From Corbicula japonica (taxonomy: Eukaryota; Mollusca; Bivalvia; Venerida; Cyrenidae), in contig JAZAYU010000227.1 of NCBI GenBank assembly GCA_038501625.1, positions 731,001 to 795,000 on the forward strand: 64,000 nt of DNA. The letters are read 5' to 3'. Below, piece by piece: positions 12,596 to 24,045 of this stretch (position 1 is its first letter; every line of letters begins with the position of its first letter). A model generated the notes under the pieces. That model did no database searches, was not told the DNA's origin, and worked only from the letters and a program-made list of their open reading frames with translations. The translations under genes were made by a program, and so were the position numbers.

Positions 12596-14240
12596 GGTGA
12601 ATTAGATAATGTGATTGTAATAATTATTTTGATCACCAGATGATCCACCACTGCCCGTTATTACAGTGTACAGTATATGTTCTTCGTTGACAACGACGCA
12701 TAGTTAACAATGTAGATCTCTCGTTCTCAATTATTCAAACTTCTGATCAAAACACCGACAATAATTAACACGCCGTTATTTACAGAATAATGATTTGCCA
12801 TCAGATTAATGCGGAAAATCACCTGTTATGACTTTTGTCAATAGTGCATCCGTGTATTGTTATAATGGACTGTTATCACTACTCAGAATTCGCTATTTTA
12901 CTGTTAATTGGCGAACCTGTGGCAAGGGATCAATACAAAAAACAGATAAACTAACTCAAAGGATTAAAATAATTGATACATTCATTCATATAAATTGTTC
13001 TGTAATTGTTCAATTGATCACTACTTTTCAAGCTGTAATTATTGTACTCTTTCTGTAATTAGTTAAGACCGCTGCTGGCATTGATCTCGCTTTCCAGTAC
13101 AACGAGTGACGCGGTGTTAGACTGGGTATTTAATCTTGACTTTTTACAAATGATTTATTTACAGTTCTTGTGCAAATTATATATACGATCTGTCAATAGG
13201 TGTTCATTTTAAATGAATTAATTGTCTTTCTTTCTTAATAGAAACCTGTTTGATTAAATACGTCTGTTAATGTACACTTTATTGCATAGTGAGGTAAAAA
13301 ATGAGAAGATAATCCATATTGAACAAACATTTTTTTACTTACTCTCATATCAGAAAAGGCATACAATTGATTGATTGAATGTATTAGCTTTGAGCCAGAA
13401 TTTTAAGACTTTATAAAAAATAAAACGTGTTTGCCTGACCGATTTTAGCTATTGTTCCACAATTACAGTTTTATAAAGTAATGTATTACCATCTGTATCT
13501 TTAGCGATTTGTCAGAAACATCTTTTAAATGTTGAGGAAGCAAGCAAAAAATAATTGACAAGGACACAGATTTTATAATGAATTGGTTTCTTTTCTTTTT
13601 TTTTCTTTTTTTTTTATTTAACAGAACGCGTTCTCTATAAAATGTAATCAAGTAAACATGAAAAAAATAAATATATAATTTGTTATCACATTGTTGAAAT
13701 TTGCAAGCAACATTGTTGTGCATGTCGGTACAAAAAAGGTTGATTTCCTGCGTATTTATAATTATTTATATTAGAAAATGACGGGAAGGAGTGAGATTAA
13801 TTACAGTTAAACTTGATTTAAAACCCCCTTCGCAAATATAGTTTGTCCGCTTCCCAGTTTCGTTTTTGATTGTTGCTTTTGCAAAAGGATAAAACCAATC
13901 CTCTTTTTTTATCTGTTAACTGGCTTTAAGCGTAGACCGATTTTGTTGTGTGTGTAATCATTATTTTGATTTACAGTAAATTTTAAAAATCACATTACAC
14001 TCAGTATTCTTTTCTAATTAAAATAATTCTCAAATACAGTTGAGATTTAAAGCATAGAGCTTGGTATGATTATTCATACTATAAATGTGATAGCAATAAT
14101 ATTACAATTGTCGGGAACTTTTTTCATTTAAAAAGTATAACAGCCGCTAGCTAGACTAATGCAATATTTATGTCTGTTTCAATTTCAATATGCATGCGCG
14201 GTTTCCCACGTATCATGTTATCCATAAGGTAATATATTGT
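12596..14240. other. Anonymous intergenic DNA
   Basis: No gene, RNA or repeat of known type was recognised. A T-rich tract lies near 13,590-13,615. Confidence 0.45.
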
Positions 14241-14385
14241 AAAAAAAAGTGAAAAATGCATATCAGGAATAGCCACATCCAGCAGACACAGCCTCCCCAT
14301 ACAGCCAAAAAGTAGAGAGGAGAAGAGAGCATGGTATTACAATAATCAGTTTCAATATAGCCGCCACAAACAATTAACAAAAGCG
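14241..14385 (-). repeat. Partial SINE-like repeat (tail half)
   Basis: Matches the tail half of the copy at 46,886 in the same orientation. Shared phrases are GCATATCAGGAATAGCCACA, ACACAGCCTCCCCATACAGC, AAAAAGTAGAGAGG and AATCAGTTTCAA. The head with the promoter-like box is absent. It lies about 190 bp from an opposite-strand copy at 14,572-14,823. Confidence 0.75.
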
Positions 14386-14571
14386 TCATTGAGCACGTAG
14401 AAGAAGTCAAATGCCGTTGAAACACCATCGTTAGAAGGGCTCAAACTTATTCCTGGTACTTTGTTGGCATACTAGGTGCTAAGCGACGTGACAATATACA
14501 CTTCAATTCCGCTAATTACCAGTTTGAGTCAAAAAGCCTTCAAGACAACTTGTATATGTTTTGTGATATAA

Positions 14572-14823
14572 GAACCTGTTGGGGCAAGTCTGAGGTTGCT
14601 GCACCCTAGAACCTGGTTTAAACCCCCAGTGGCAATTTGATTTGCCACTGACCGTTCCAAGGCGGTAACCCCTCGGGTTCATTTTTGTGAATTTTTTGGG
14701 TGTCTTTTTTGAAACTTATCATTTTATTATCCATGCTCTCTCCCTCTCTTTTTTTCTTGACTGTGTGATGAGGCTTTTTTTCTGAATGTGGCGATTCCTG
14801 ATATGCATATTTCACCTTTTTTT
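14572..14823 (+). repeat. SINE-like repeat with B-box-like motif, copy 1
   Basis: Head: GAACCTGTTGGGGCAAGTC, followed by GTTGCTGCACCCTAGAACC and GGTTTAAACCC (14,615-14,625). The last is one base from a Pol III B box (GGTTCRANNCC). Then come ACCGTTCCAAGGCGGTAACC and a tail ending GATATGCATATTTCACCTTTTTTT. Full-length kin are at 26,701-26,952 (+) and 46,886-47,085 (-). Only a weak A-box-like stretch (GGGGCAAGTCTGAGG) precedes the B box. A tRNA-derived SINE is the best guess; a MITE is possible because no poly-A or clear target duplication was found. Confidence 0.75.
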
Positions 14824-17800
14824 CATATATTTTCATTTTTGTAGTTTCCATGACTTATGTCAGGTTTGTAGAATTATGTTGATTTTAAAAACCAATATAA
14901 TCTACGATGAAATGGACAGTTGAATATATTTTTACAGATAATGATCAGACGTGAATTAAATTTTATATACTGATTTATTGTTTGAACCGTCCTTTGAAAA
15001 TCAGCACCACTCTTGAAACTGGCCTTAATTAGACATAGATAGGTACAGCACTTGGGATTATTTAATCAGTTAACATAACACTACAACAGGTGTTAAGTGC
15101 CGTGTGGCGGCTGTAAAAAGTCTTTACATCAGTGTAGTCATCTGTTTAAATTACCTCCCTTTATAGTAATACGCTTATTTCAAGCCATGCAGAAACGTCA
15201 ATCATTGTGGGTGGCAGCATTAAGGCTTAATTTTATTGGGGGGGGGGCACGTTCTGTATCAGTCTCCCGCTTGGTTTGTTCGTGCACTGCAGCCGTATTT
15301 GTATGACAATGAATATATCTTTACATTAAAAACGCATACTATCACATAGCTAATACTAGGAAGAGAAAAAGAGGGAATGAGAGAGTATAAACTTTAAGTG
15401 CGATCGAGTCCGGTTTTTCGACGAACAGTTATCGAGAAATAGAACAATTCAAAATATTCTATCAGGTGAGTAGAATTGGGCCGCTTGAATAATTCACAAA
15501 AATCATTATCATCTGAGACTAAACGTGGGCATAAGGTGTTGGGAATTTTCGTTATGAGAGCGCTTATTTGAATACTTTGTGGTGATTGCGTGGTCAAATG
15601 GAAAACAATTGTGATTTACGTTGTCATCAAACATTTATAAATGCTATACATGCTGAGTTCTTGAATCTGTGCTATTGAATAATTGTTTACGTAGAGTGGT
15701 CTTACATGTTAATGATGTTTTTGATAGATAGACGAGTCGAGACGAGACAAAACTAGATAAAACTAGGTTTTACTAGATTGAAGACATGCTCTTAGTGAGA
15801 TGTTAGAAGAGACTTATACAAATACACATACAGACAAACTAACAAACAACGCGTTGAACATACCGTTCTTGGCAGTTTCACACTAGAATGTTTAAATTTC
15901 TACTAAGTTCGGAATAATCCTCTCAGCGCCCATTAATTCTAGCAATTTTATTATCGAATATACTGTTTAACAAAATGATGGACAAATAGTTCTTTAAATG
16001 TTTACTTCCTGTCACCTATATATTTACCCTTAACTCTAAATAAGGAATGGTATTGATTTGCTAGATTAACCCCTATTTTTATCATCATCGACTTCATTAA
16101 TACTCAGTGACTGCTTCTGCTGCATGACACATCATTCATCACACATCATTCATCACACGTGGTCAATTTGCTAGACGCTTAGGCGTTATATTTTTATAGA
16201 AAGGAACAAATCTATTTAATCAGATTATAGGTTACAAAATGAAAACTTTTTTTTAACTGGGAAAATAAAACAGACAGAACTTAAACAATACAATTATGGT
16301 AATAGTGCATTGAAAGTGTAAATTATGCTTGTATGCGATCCTTCTTAAATGAGCGTTGGTAACGTAAAAGAAAAATAAATAAAACTTCACTTAAAAATAG
16401 AATTGACATATTTCTTTTCATTAAATCAGAACAGATGCTTAATTTTATTTGGGATTATTTTCGAAGTAGTTTAAACGCGGATAGCTGATTGGATAAAAAT
16501 TTCCTAATAACTGATTCACCCATGAATCTTTCCGAGAAATCGTCTTACGGCATTTTACGTCAACATTTCGACATCAAGGCTACCAATTTGCCTTCAGTTG
16601 ATGAATGTTGAGAAAGTTTACAGACTATAATTGACCGTGATTATCAGGAGATGCCATTGTAATTGGTATATAATTGAAAACTTCGTGTTGTAATGCTTTT
16701 GTGATTTTAATGGATAGTTTTCGGGATCCTCTTTATTTATCACTGATTTTAATTATATAACCATTTAAGAACTATAAGGGATAATTATCGCGACGCAAAG
16801 CTCATCGCAACATATCGCTGTACTGTCCTGTCGTATCACACACAATATGAATCGCGATATATTAATATTGGGATGTAACACATGCATTCGAAGTTAACCA
16901 TTGCAAGTAACATATGTGTCACCGTATTGTTTAGATTTCGAAGTATGAATTATTTATTATTCAACCTTTTGTGTTGTATTGCACATGGTAATTCATATTA
17001 AATTAACTCGAAGCCTTCTTAAATAGCAATGTCATTTTTGCCAGAATGGAAGTATTTAGTAACGTTTTTATCTCAACTGGACTATGGTTTATTTAGAGAA
17101 AGAAAACGCACTTTCAAAATATTGTAAATAGTTTCAACAGAAATTCTGGTTAGATTGTATAAAAATCATATACATACATTTATTTACTCTACATGTTTCT
17201 AGCTGAAATGTTGTGTTGTTAAAATGCTTTTCTGATAAAGGATCAATTAGTTGTTGGGTGTTTTTCAATATTAGGTCAAAGTTTCGTAAGACTTGTCTTG
17301 GCGTATACTTTATGTATAAAGTCTGATGCTCAATCATAACATATATGAAACCTAGAAGAATGTGTCTTGAATGGTTTCCCAGACAATACACAGTTTCCCT
17401 CTTGTCACGCAATCTAAATAAACATTTGCCATAAACAATGTTTAGTTTGACAAAGTAATAGATATGTATTCATGGAAATGATACAGTTTTGCCAGTAGCT
17501 GCTAATTGTTATTCTTCAATTTACATACACAATTATTGTGATATATATGTATTATATATAATTACTCTGTTAGGATACTGATATTGTTTTATACAACTGG
17601 TGTGTTGTTTCACATGCTCTTACCGTTGAAAAATAACCGATTTTGTTTTAATCCTGTTAATTGGGTTATATATTGTCATTATTCAACAACGATTCACTAA
17701 TTATAAAGATATGCTATTTAGTTTTCAAACAGCAAAAATAGGCTGTTAGATTTTAGTCCGAATCAATGTAAATATTCAAATATTTGCCATGACAACAAGT

Positions 17801-19107
17801 GAAATAGAGCGAATAAGGGCAAAAAAGCAGTAAATGCAGGTACTTTAGACAAATGACAACCGGGGTCTCTAATTCAATAACTGTAATATTTCATATAGCC
17901 TTAGAGACTTTTTTTCAATACGCAATAATAAAGTTTTCCTAAATTGACGACATTTCGTGCCACACGACAATGGAACACGCGATAATGATATCGATCCGTA
18001 GCCTACTAGGAATTAACCAAACTATATACAAAATGAAGTATATTCAAATTGTTGTGAACGAAATAGCGTATTCAGCTGATGATAGCTCTAGTTCTCTCCC
18101 AATGTTAACAGTTCATAACCTTATTAGCAGTAGACATTTCAATTAGAGTAAACATGCCAGTTCACAGATTTGCTCAACTTTATTACAGGTTAGTGAATCG
18201 CCTTTAGTGAAAAAAAAAATGTCGCGGATGTATGACTTTGCATTAAAAATAGTTGAAAAAAATGTGGGCCACAGTGCCATAAACATATTTTTTATGTACT
18301 TAGAGCTCAGAAACGTGTAAAGCCGAGGGAGAATTAGTTGTCTCTTGACATGCGAACTCGGTGAATTTCCATTTCCCAGCCAATATATTTGGATATTGTT
18401 CAATCACCCCATAGGATATACTTCCTGCTTTTTAAATTTTGGCGATGTCTTTGATATGCAAGATTTATATTCTAAGATCACCTGTCAAAACTCTATTCTG
18501 TTTAGTTCCACCCATTGTTTTCTCGTTAAGGGCTAACCCATTCTTTTATCTGGGGACCATACGCCGCTGAACATAGAAATTCAATGCTGGTATAAGTATT
18601 GCTATTCCTGATAGTGTTTACTTTTTGCACATGAGTTTCGGTTAAAATGATTTATGTTTATTACAAAAAGCACAAACAACGTTGTGTTCTTACAGTTATT
18701 GTAGTTTTAGATTGATCCATAATTTTATATTATTTATTTTATAAAGATTCTGGATAAACATGCTGACGTTTCTGTTACTGAGAAGATTGTATTTGGCTTA
18801 AATATAAGACGATTCAGAACTACGAGAAATTCACAAATCTGCAATAGCTAACGGAATAAAATACTATATAAAAATCCCATTATGCATTGTTGTGAAAAAC
18901 ATATTTACTACGACAAACTGAGGAAATAGCGTGAGACAGGCGATATGAAAATATCTGAGATTTGTCAATATTGTCTTGTTTAGCTCATGATAACATTTCT
19001 CATGCTGTCATGTTGAAGGCCAAAGACCATTTACGTGAGTTCTAATGTGTAAAAGAATGTTGTTGTTTTTTTGCGTTTAACTTAATAGTTTGTGGTAATT
19101 AGTCAAT
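14824..19107. other. Anonymous AT-rich intergenic DNA
   Basis: No gene recognised. A run of ten G lies at about 15,238-15,247. The phrase AAATTACCTCCCTTTA near 15,150 recurs in reverse near 30,053 and 37,918, so it is a short shared repeat. The 92-codon minus frame at 17,134-17,412 has no motif. Confidence 0.5.
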
Positions 19108-19198
19108 TGCCCATGCTCTCTTTTCCTCCCTACTGCATAGGGAGGATGTGTATTCTGGCTGTGGATATTCCTGTCAGTGATATGAATATTCAACTTTA
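19108..19198 (+). repeat. SINE-like repeat, tail fragment
   Basis: CCATGCTCTCTTTTCCTCCC, then GGGAGGATGTGTATTCTGG, then GATATGAATATTCAACTTT match the tail half of the copies at 14,572 and 26,701. The head is missing. Confidence 0.6.
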
Positions 19199-22100
19199 TT
19201 CAAGAATTGATGTTTGACTAAAGTATTGCCAGTGCAAGCTGAATAAGTCAAACATAATCAAATTTAACGCTTTTAATTTTATTGAAACACGAATATAATG
19301 TCTTGTACAAATGACTGTTTAATTTACCAATTACTTTTTATTAATAATAGTACATGTTACTTTTGCAATTTACCCTTTGAAACATTATTTCTTAAAACTA
19401 ATTTCGACATTTCCAACATTTGTATTTATTAATAAATCTTTATTTTCATTGTATTTACTTCTCGGTATGATTTTTTCTCCCACAATGTGTAATCTGTTAA
19501 ACAAAAGTAAAAATTGACCTTGAATGAAATAAATTTGTCAGCACAAGCACTATTACCTTGTACATCTTAAAATTAAAAAAAAATACTTGTTCAATACTGG
19601 CACTTAGTATCGATGCTCTATCAAGAAATGCAACGTTTTCTAAGATGGCATATTAATGTTTCATTGGAACACACTAATTAATGCATTAATTACTACTAAT
19701 TAATGACACAGATTCATAAATAACTTTTGTTTTGTATCAAGGGAACAGTGTTAATTTGTTTTAAAATGTATTCTCAATGTGGTTTATAAATAATTAAAAA
19801 AGCTGAAGTAGTTTGAGTTCTTTTGCAATTGCTTTTGTATTGTGGATCAAGTCATAGACGATTAAGTGTCAGTTTCTGATAGATATGAAGACACCGATCG
19901 CTGTGTCTATGTCGTTACGATTCCGGTCTTTGATTGAAAGTTATTGGACCCTGGCGAAATGAGTCTGAAATCAGTCCTTGTTTCCTTGATTCTGTAAAGA
20001 TCGTTCTAGCTTCGTCTGGCATTAAAGTAATTTCCAGTTCTAAGATCGTCCAGAACATGGTAATGTTTCCCTAATCTGTTTATAAAAGATGCAATCAACG
20101 GTTATGATGCCTGACTGCCCTGGGTTTCTACCTTTGTTTAAGTAACCTAAGGACTAGCAATAATTATTTGTGTTGTTGATCCTGATTTTCATAATTTCGT
20201 GGCAAAGATCTAAGTAAAGACATAACGCATTCTTTGTTCTTACACAACATGCAATAAAATGTCCTTCTGTGTCCAATATTCTTATATGATTCTGCTTTTT
20301 TTCATATACTTCGTACAATGTAAGAAAATACTCTTTAAAATAACCTTTCTACAAGGTTTGTAAAAGAAAAGGAGAAGTTGAGAACGCTACTTCGTTACAC
20401 AATCTGCTTAAGATATTTAAGAGAGGTTAATTTCTAATAAGACATACTTGTACACTAATATTTGCTCAATGAGATGAAGATCACGTCCACCAAATATATG
20501 TACTCATGCGATGTCGCTTAACTTGTTACGCGATGTTGATATAATGCTTTTTTATAATGCGTCATATTGTAAGGAATACTTGATTGTGAAGCTGAATGAA
20601 ATTGTTAGGTATTTTCAAAGATACTTAAACTTGTTTTCATGGCGCCCCGATCAGCATTCAGTCTGCAGTGTCATAATGGATTATTTTATTATCTATTCCA
20701 TTCAAAATGTATTTAGATAAGTTTCACCCCATAAATAGAATTTTTATGACCAAGTCCAGTTTAAATTATATTTAAAGGGTTCGTTTAAAAAGCACTCTGC
20801 AAAAGGATGCATTTGGTAGTTACTAAGCAGTATATTTAAAACGAGTTCTTTTAGTGAGACACCTTTATGACCACTAGCACACTGACTTATTAAAGTTATC
20901 CTTAACAAACTCGTCAATTCAAATGGCTTCATTGTACGTAATGTTCAAAATGAATCAAAAAAGACTTTAAATTGTCAACAAGCACTGTAGCGCAATAAGT
21001 TACATTTACAGGTTTTTAAAGATGATGATAATTTGTTTTGTGAAAAACATAAATATTTAACGAACGCCGAATTCATCATGTAGCTTTCTTTGTTGTTTCG
21101 GGTACCCCTGTCAGAGTAACTTTTTTATTCAGTAAACGGTGTCTATAAATTGTGGTATTTGGCGTGATTCATAATACTATCAATAGAGTACGTGTTATTT
21201 TGTAAACGTTGGTGTTGATATTTTAAAGGTTTAGAGGAGCTTTCTATCCTCTTCCAAATTTTTACAAAACAAAAACCTGAACTTGACAGCATTCCATACA
21301 ATTGTTTAGAGCAAAGATAGAAAAATCAAAATCGTTTAGTGTATTTGGAAAGGAGGTTAATTGACAACAGACGTCAAGTGGGATATGATTTTTAGACATC
21401 CTGATTGTAGTGGGTGTTTTTTTCCAACTTTGTGCTTCGTGCAAACTATTGATTTGCTTTTACTTTGTGAAGCTGTATTGCAAGACCAGTAACAGCTGTT
21501 GACAAAAGTAACCACACGTTTATTTTACGCCTTTTTTCAAATCCATAATATTTTAAAAGGGAATTTCGAAAGCCTTTGGAAACGACAAAGATAAAAATAT
21601 TGCAAGATCGGTTTGATGAACCTTTTACTGAACAGTAATGGGAATATTTTATAATTGTCTTGTTTGGTGGCTTTCAAAGTTACATTTTCATATATTTGCT
21701 TTGTAAGTTTTAATTATTTTTACTATCCCGTTGTTCTTTTGAAAGTTTTTCATTAGAGAAAACAACAAATATTTCTCAATATTCAATTGTTTAAATTCTT
21801 TTTGTTTGTTCTATTTACTTTTCCAATTGTATATTTTATGTCCTTGTTTGTTTTAGAATGAAGTGTCAGTAATAAATGTTTGTCGCAAAAATATTGAAAC
21901 AAAATATTCATGTTACTCAGATAGAAAGAAATAACCAAAACCGAGTTAAAAACGGAGCTCCATGCATAATGACGCCTCTAAAGTTTTGTAAGAATGATCG
22001 CGCAATGTTGTGTGGGAAGTAATATATTTATAGATCGTTTTGCACTATTAAAGCAGAATCTGTAAGAGTATATTTAACGCTAAGGCTGTACACTTAATAA

Positions 22101-22686
22101 CTGCGCACCTATTTATTATAATTACTGTTCCTCCGCATTCGACAAAATCTGGGAACACACAACAGCCCAAACATTGGACTAATAATACCAATTATTGCGT
22201 ATCTGCCTACGTCATGGCCCACGAGACGGCGAAAGAGGGCTTTTAGAACTAACAAAAAGTGACAACAGCTACTGGCAAATAATTTAATTCTATGCTTTGA
22301 CACCAATTGCGATATACAATAACATATCATCTATTCTCTTTCAGGGTCTATGGATAAAGTTGTCATATAGAAAGTAAAGGCGCCCGTAGAAATTGGACCC
22401 ATGAGAGCTTTTGTACATGGAACGAATTCCAATATTTGTTGACGAGGAAAATTCCTAGCAAATGAGATATGTCTCACAAGAGAGTTGACAAAATCGTTGT
22501 TTAGAGATCTCGTATAATTCGGCTAGCCAAGGAATTCCTAGACAATAGTGTTGACGTCTCGACCCATCAACAACTTTCCGAAAAGCTAAAGAATTCCGCA
22601 AGTAACACGTGGACTTACGATCAATCATTTACCAGAAACGGATATCTGATTGAGATTTATTTAGAGAAATAGAAAAAACGTCTGAA
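19199..22686. other. Anonymous DNA upstream of the receptor gene
   Basis: No coding exon was recognised. A diverged copy of the GGTGGCTTTCAAAGTTAC module lies at about 21,663. TTTATTTAG at about 22,655-22,663 could be a splice acceptor for a 5' non-coding exon placed further upstream. No convincing TATA box or initiator can be chosen by eye, so the promoter is unplaced. Confidence 0.4.
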
Positions 22687-23856
22687 ATGGAAAATAATAC
22701 AAATATGACGACGATTTCATCCCTTGGTAATTCAGATCTCTTACCGAAATATCTAGACGAGACGACCTACAACAACCTACAAACACTGAAAAACAGATAT
22801 GCCCAGGTGCATGGCTATCTTAGCGTTGCCGTGTGTTTATTCGGAATAATCACAAATATAGCAAATATTGTCGTGTTAAACAAAAAGCACATGCGAACTT
22901 CAACGAATTTGATTCTATTGTGGCTTGCTGTGGCAGACCTTTCAACGATGGTAGAGTATGTTCCGTTTGCCTTACGATTCTATGTTTTCAAACATCCTGA
23001 GATGGAATTTCAGGAGAACCAATCATACAGCTGGATGTGTTATATGTTATTTCATGCGGACTTTAGCATAACCATGCATTCTATGGCGATATGGTTAACT
23101 ATCATGCTGGCGTTTTTCAGGTACTTATATATATATTTTCCTCACAAGGGCAATATGTACTGCAGTATTAAACATGCCAAAATTACTATATTTGTAATAT
23201 ATGTGTCAGCTGTGTTAGTTTGTATACCGAACTACATTTCCAATTACTGGACTTCAAGTATACAAGTAATCGGTGGCAAAAATGTCACTGTCTACAATTT
23301 TGTACAGCGTAGAGATGTGGACAAAAGATTCGGCATTGTGTTTGAATTCAATTACTGGATTCAGTCGATTTTCATCAAACTTGTGCCGTGTTCATTGTTA
23401 ACACTTTTGACAATAGTACTGATATCAGCTTTGCACAAGGCTCATAAGAGACATGTTCAGTTGAAGTCTCAAGGTATGCGCAAAGATGACGCAGAAAAGC
23501 ATGATGAACATTTTCGCACAACGGCTATGCTTCTCGCTGTCGTTATTCTATTCCTAATTACCGAACTTCCACAGGGGATATTAACTCTACTAATGATTTT
23601 TATGGACGCGCTACATAAAGAGCTCTACAATCCTCTTGGTGATTTACTCGACATCGTTGCTTTACTTAACAATGCTATCAATTTTGTCCTGTATTGTTCA
23701 ATGTCGCAACAGTTTAGGACCACCTTCGTATTAACTTTCTGTCGCTGTTTCACAAATGACAGTGAAAGCCGTTGGGCTAGTTTGAATCTGATCACTGCTA
23801 GAAACGGGACGTATAGAAAAGCGTCACATGCTCAAGAGAACGGCCAAATGTTATAG
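22687..23856 (+). CDS. Rhodopsin-family neuropeptide GPCR, DMSR (myosuppressin/FMRFamide receptor)-like
   Basis: A 389-residue seven-transmembrane receptor in one exon, of normal family length. The start has G at -3 and +4, which suits eukaryotic initiation. The outer N-terminus of about 42 residues carries sequons at N3 and N6; N111 and N199 are further sequons in outer loops. Helices by hydrophobicity lie near 43-65, 73-97, 117-143, 165-187, 224-248, 279-303 and 316-338. Diagnostic stretches are LLWLAVADL in TM2 followed by EYVPFALRFY, LAFFRYLYIYFP at the end of TM3, AVVILFLITELPQGIL in TM6, and DIVALLNNAINFVLYCSMSQQFR in TM7. As I recall of this group, DRY is replaced by FRY (144-146), CWxP by TELP, and NPxxY by NFVLY. 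C118 tops TM3 but the second outer loop has no cysteine. C352 and C354 could be palmitoylated. The ligand is expected to be an amidated peptide, which is inference. Confidence 0.95.
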   Translation: MENNTNMTTISSLGNSDLLPKYLDETTYNNLQTLKNRYAQVHGYLSVAVCLFGIITNIANIVVLNKKHMRTSTNLILLWLAVADLSTMVEYVPFALRFYVFKHPEMEFQENQSYSWMCYMLFHADFSITMHSMAIWLTIMLAFFRYLYIYFPHKGNMYCSIKHAKITIFVIYVSAVLVCIPNYISNYWTSSIQVIGGKNVTVYNFVQRRDVDKRFGIVFEFNYWIQSIFIKLVPCSLLTLLTIVLISALHKAHKRHVQLKSQGMRKDDAEKHDEHFRTTAMLLAVVILFLITELPQGILTLLMIFMDALHKELYNPLGDLLDIVALLNNAINFVLYCSMSQQFRTTFVLTFCRCFTNDSESRWASLNLITARNGTYRKASHAQENGQML

Positions 23857-23885
23857 TTTCAGTGTACAAGTCGAGAAATATGACC

Positions 23886-23975
23886 CCCAAGATTATAAAA
23901 CTGAGAATGGAGACCAGTATCAAATCTCAAGAATATGATTGTCTGAAATGGAGACTCTCAGTTTGACAATCTTCG
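23886..23975 (+). mobile_element. Decayed palindromic MITE in the probable receptor 3' UTR
   Basis: CCCCAAGATTATAAAACTGAG, then CAGTATCAAATCTCAAG and ATGATTGTCTGAAATGG, follow the left arm of the 3,017 and 7,758 palindromes. Most of the second arm is gone, leaving CTCAGTTTGACAATCTT. It starts 30 bp after the receptor stop codon and before the AATAAA, so it is probably in the mature 3' UTR. It can still pair weakly over about 15-20 bases. Confidence 0.75.
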
Positions 23976-24039
23976 TCCGTGATTGTTAGTAAGTATTAGT
24001 ACAATTTTGCAATTACTGCAAGAAAGCGAACTGCTTCGG

Positions 24040-24045
24040 AATAAA
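24040..24045 (+). promoter_or_regulatory. Polyadenylation signal AATAAA for the receptor gene
   Basis: This is the first canonical AATAAA downstream of the stop codon at 23,856. It implies a 3' UTR of about 200 bases. A GT-rich stretch (GGTTGTACTCAGTG) follows at 24,052 and could serve as the downstream element. It is not confirmed by transcript data. Confidence 0.6.
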
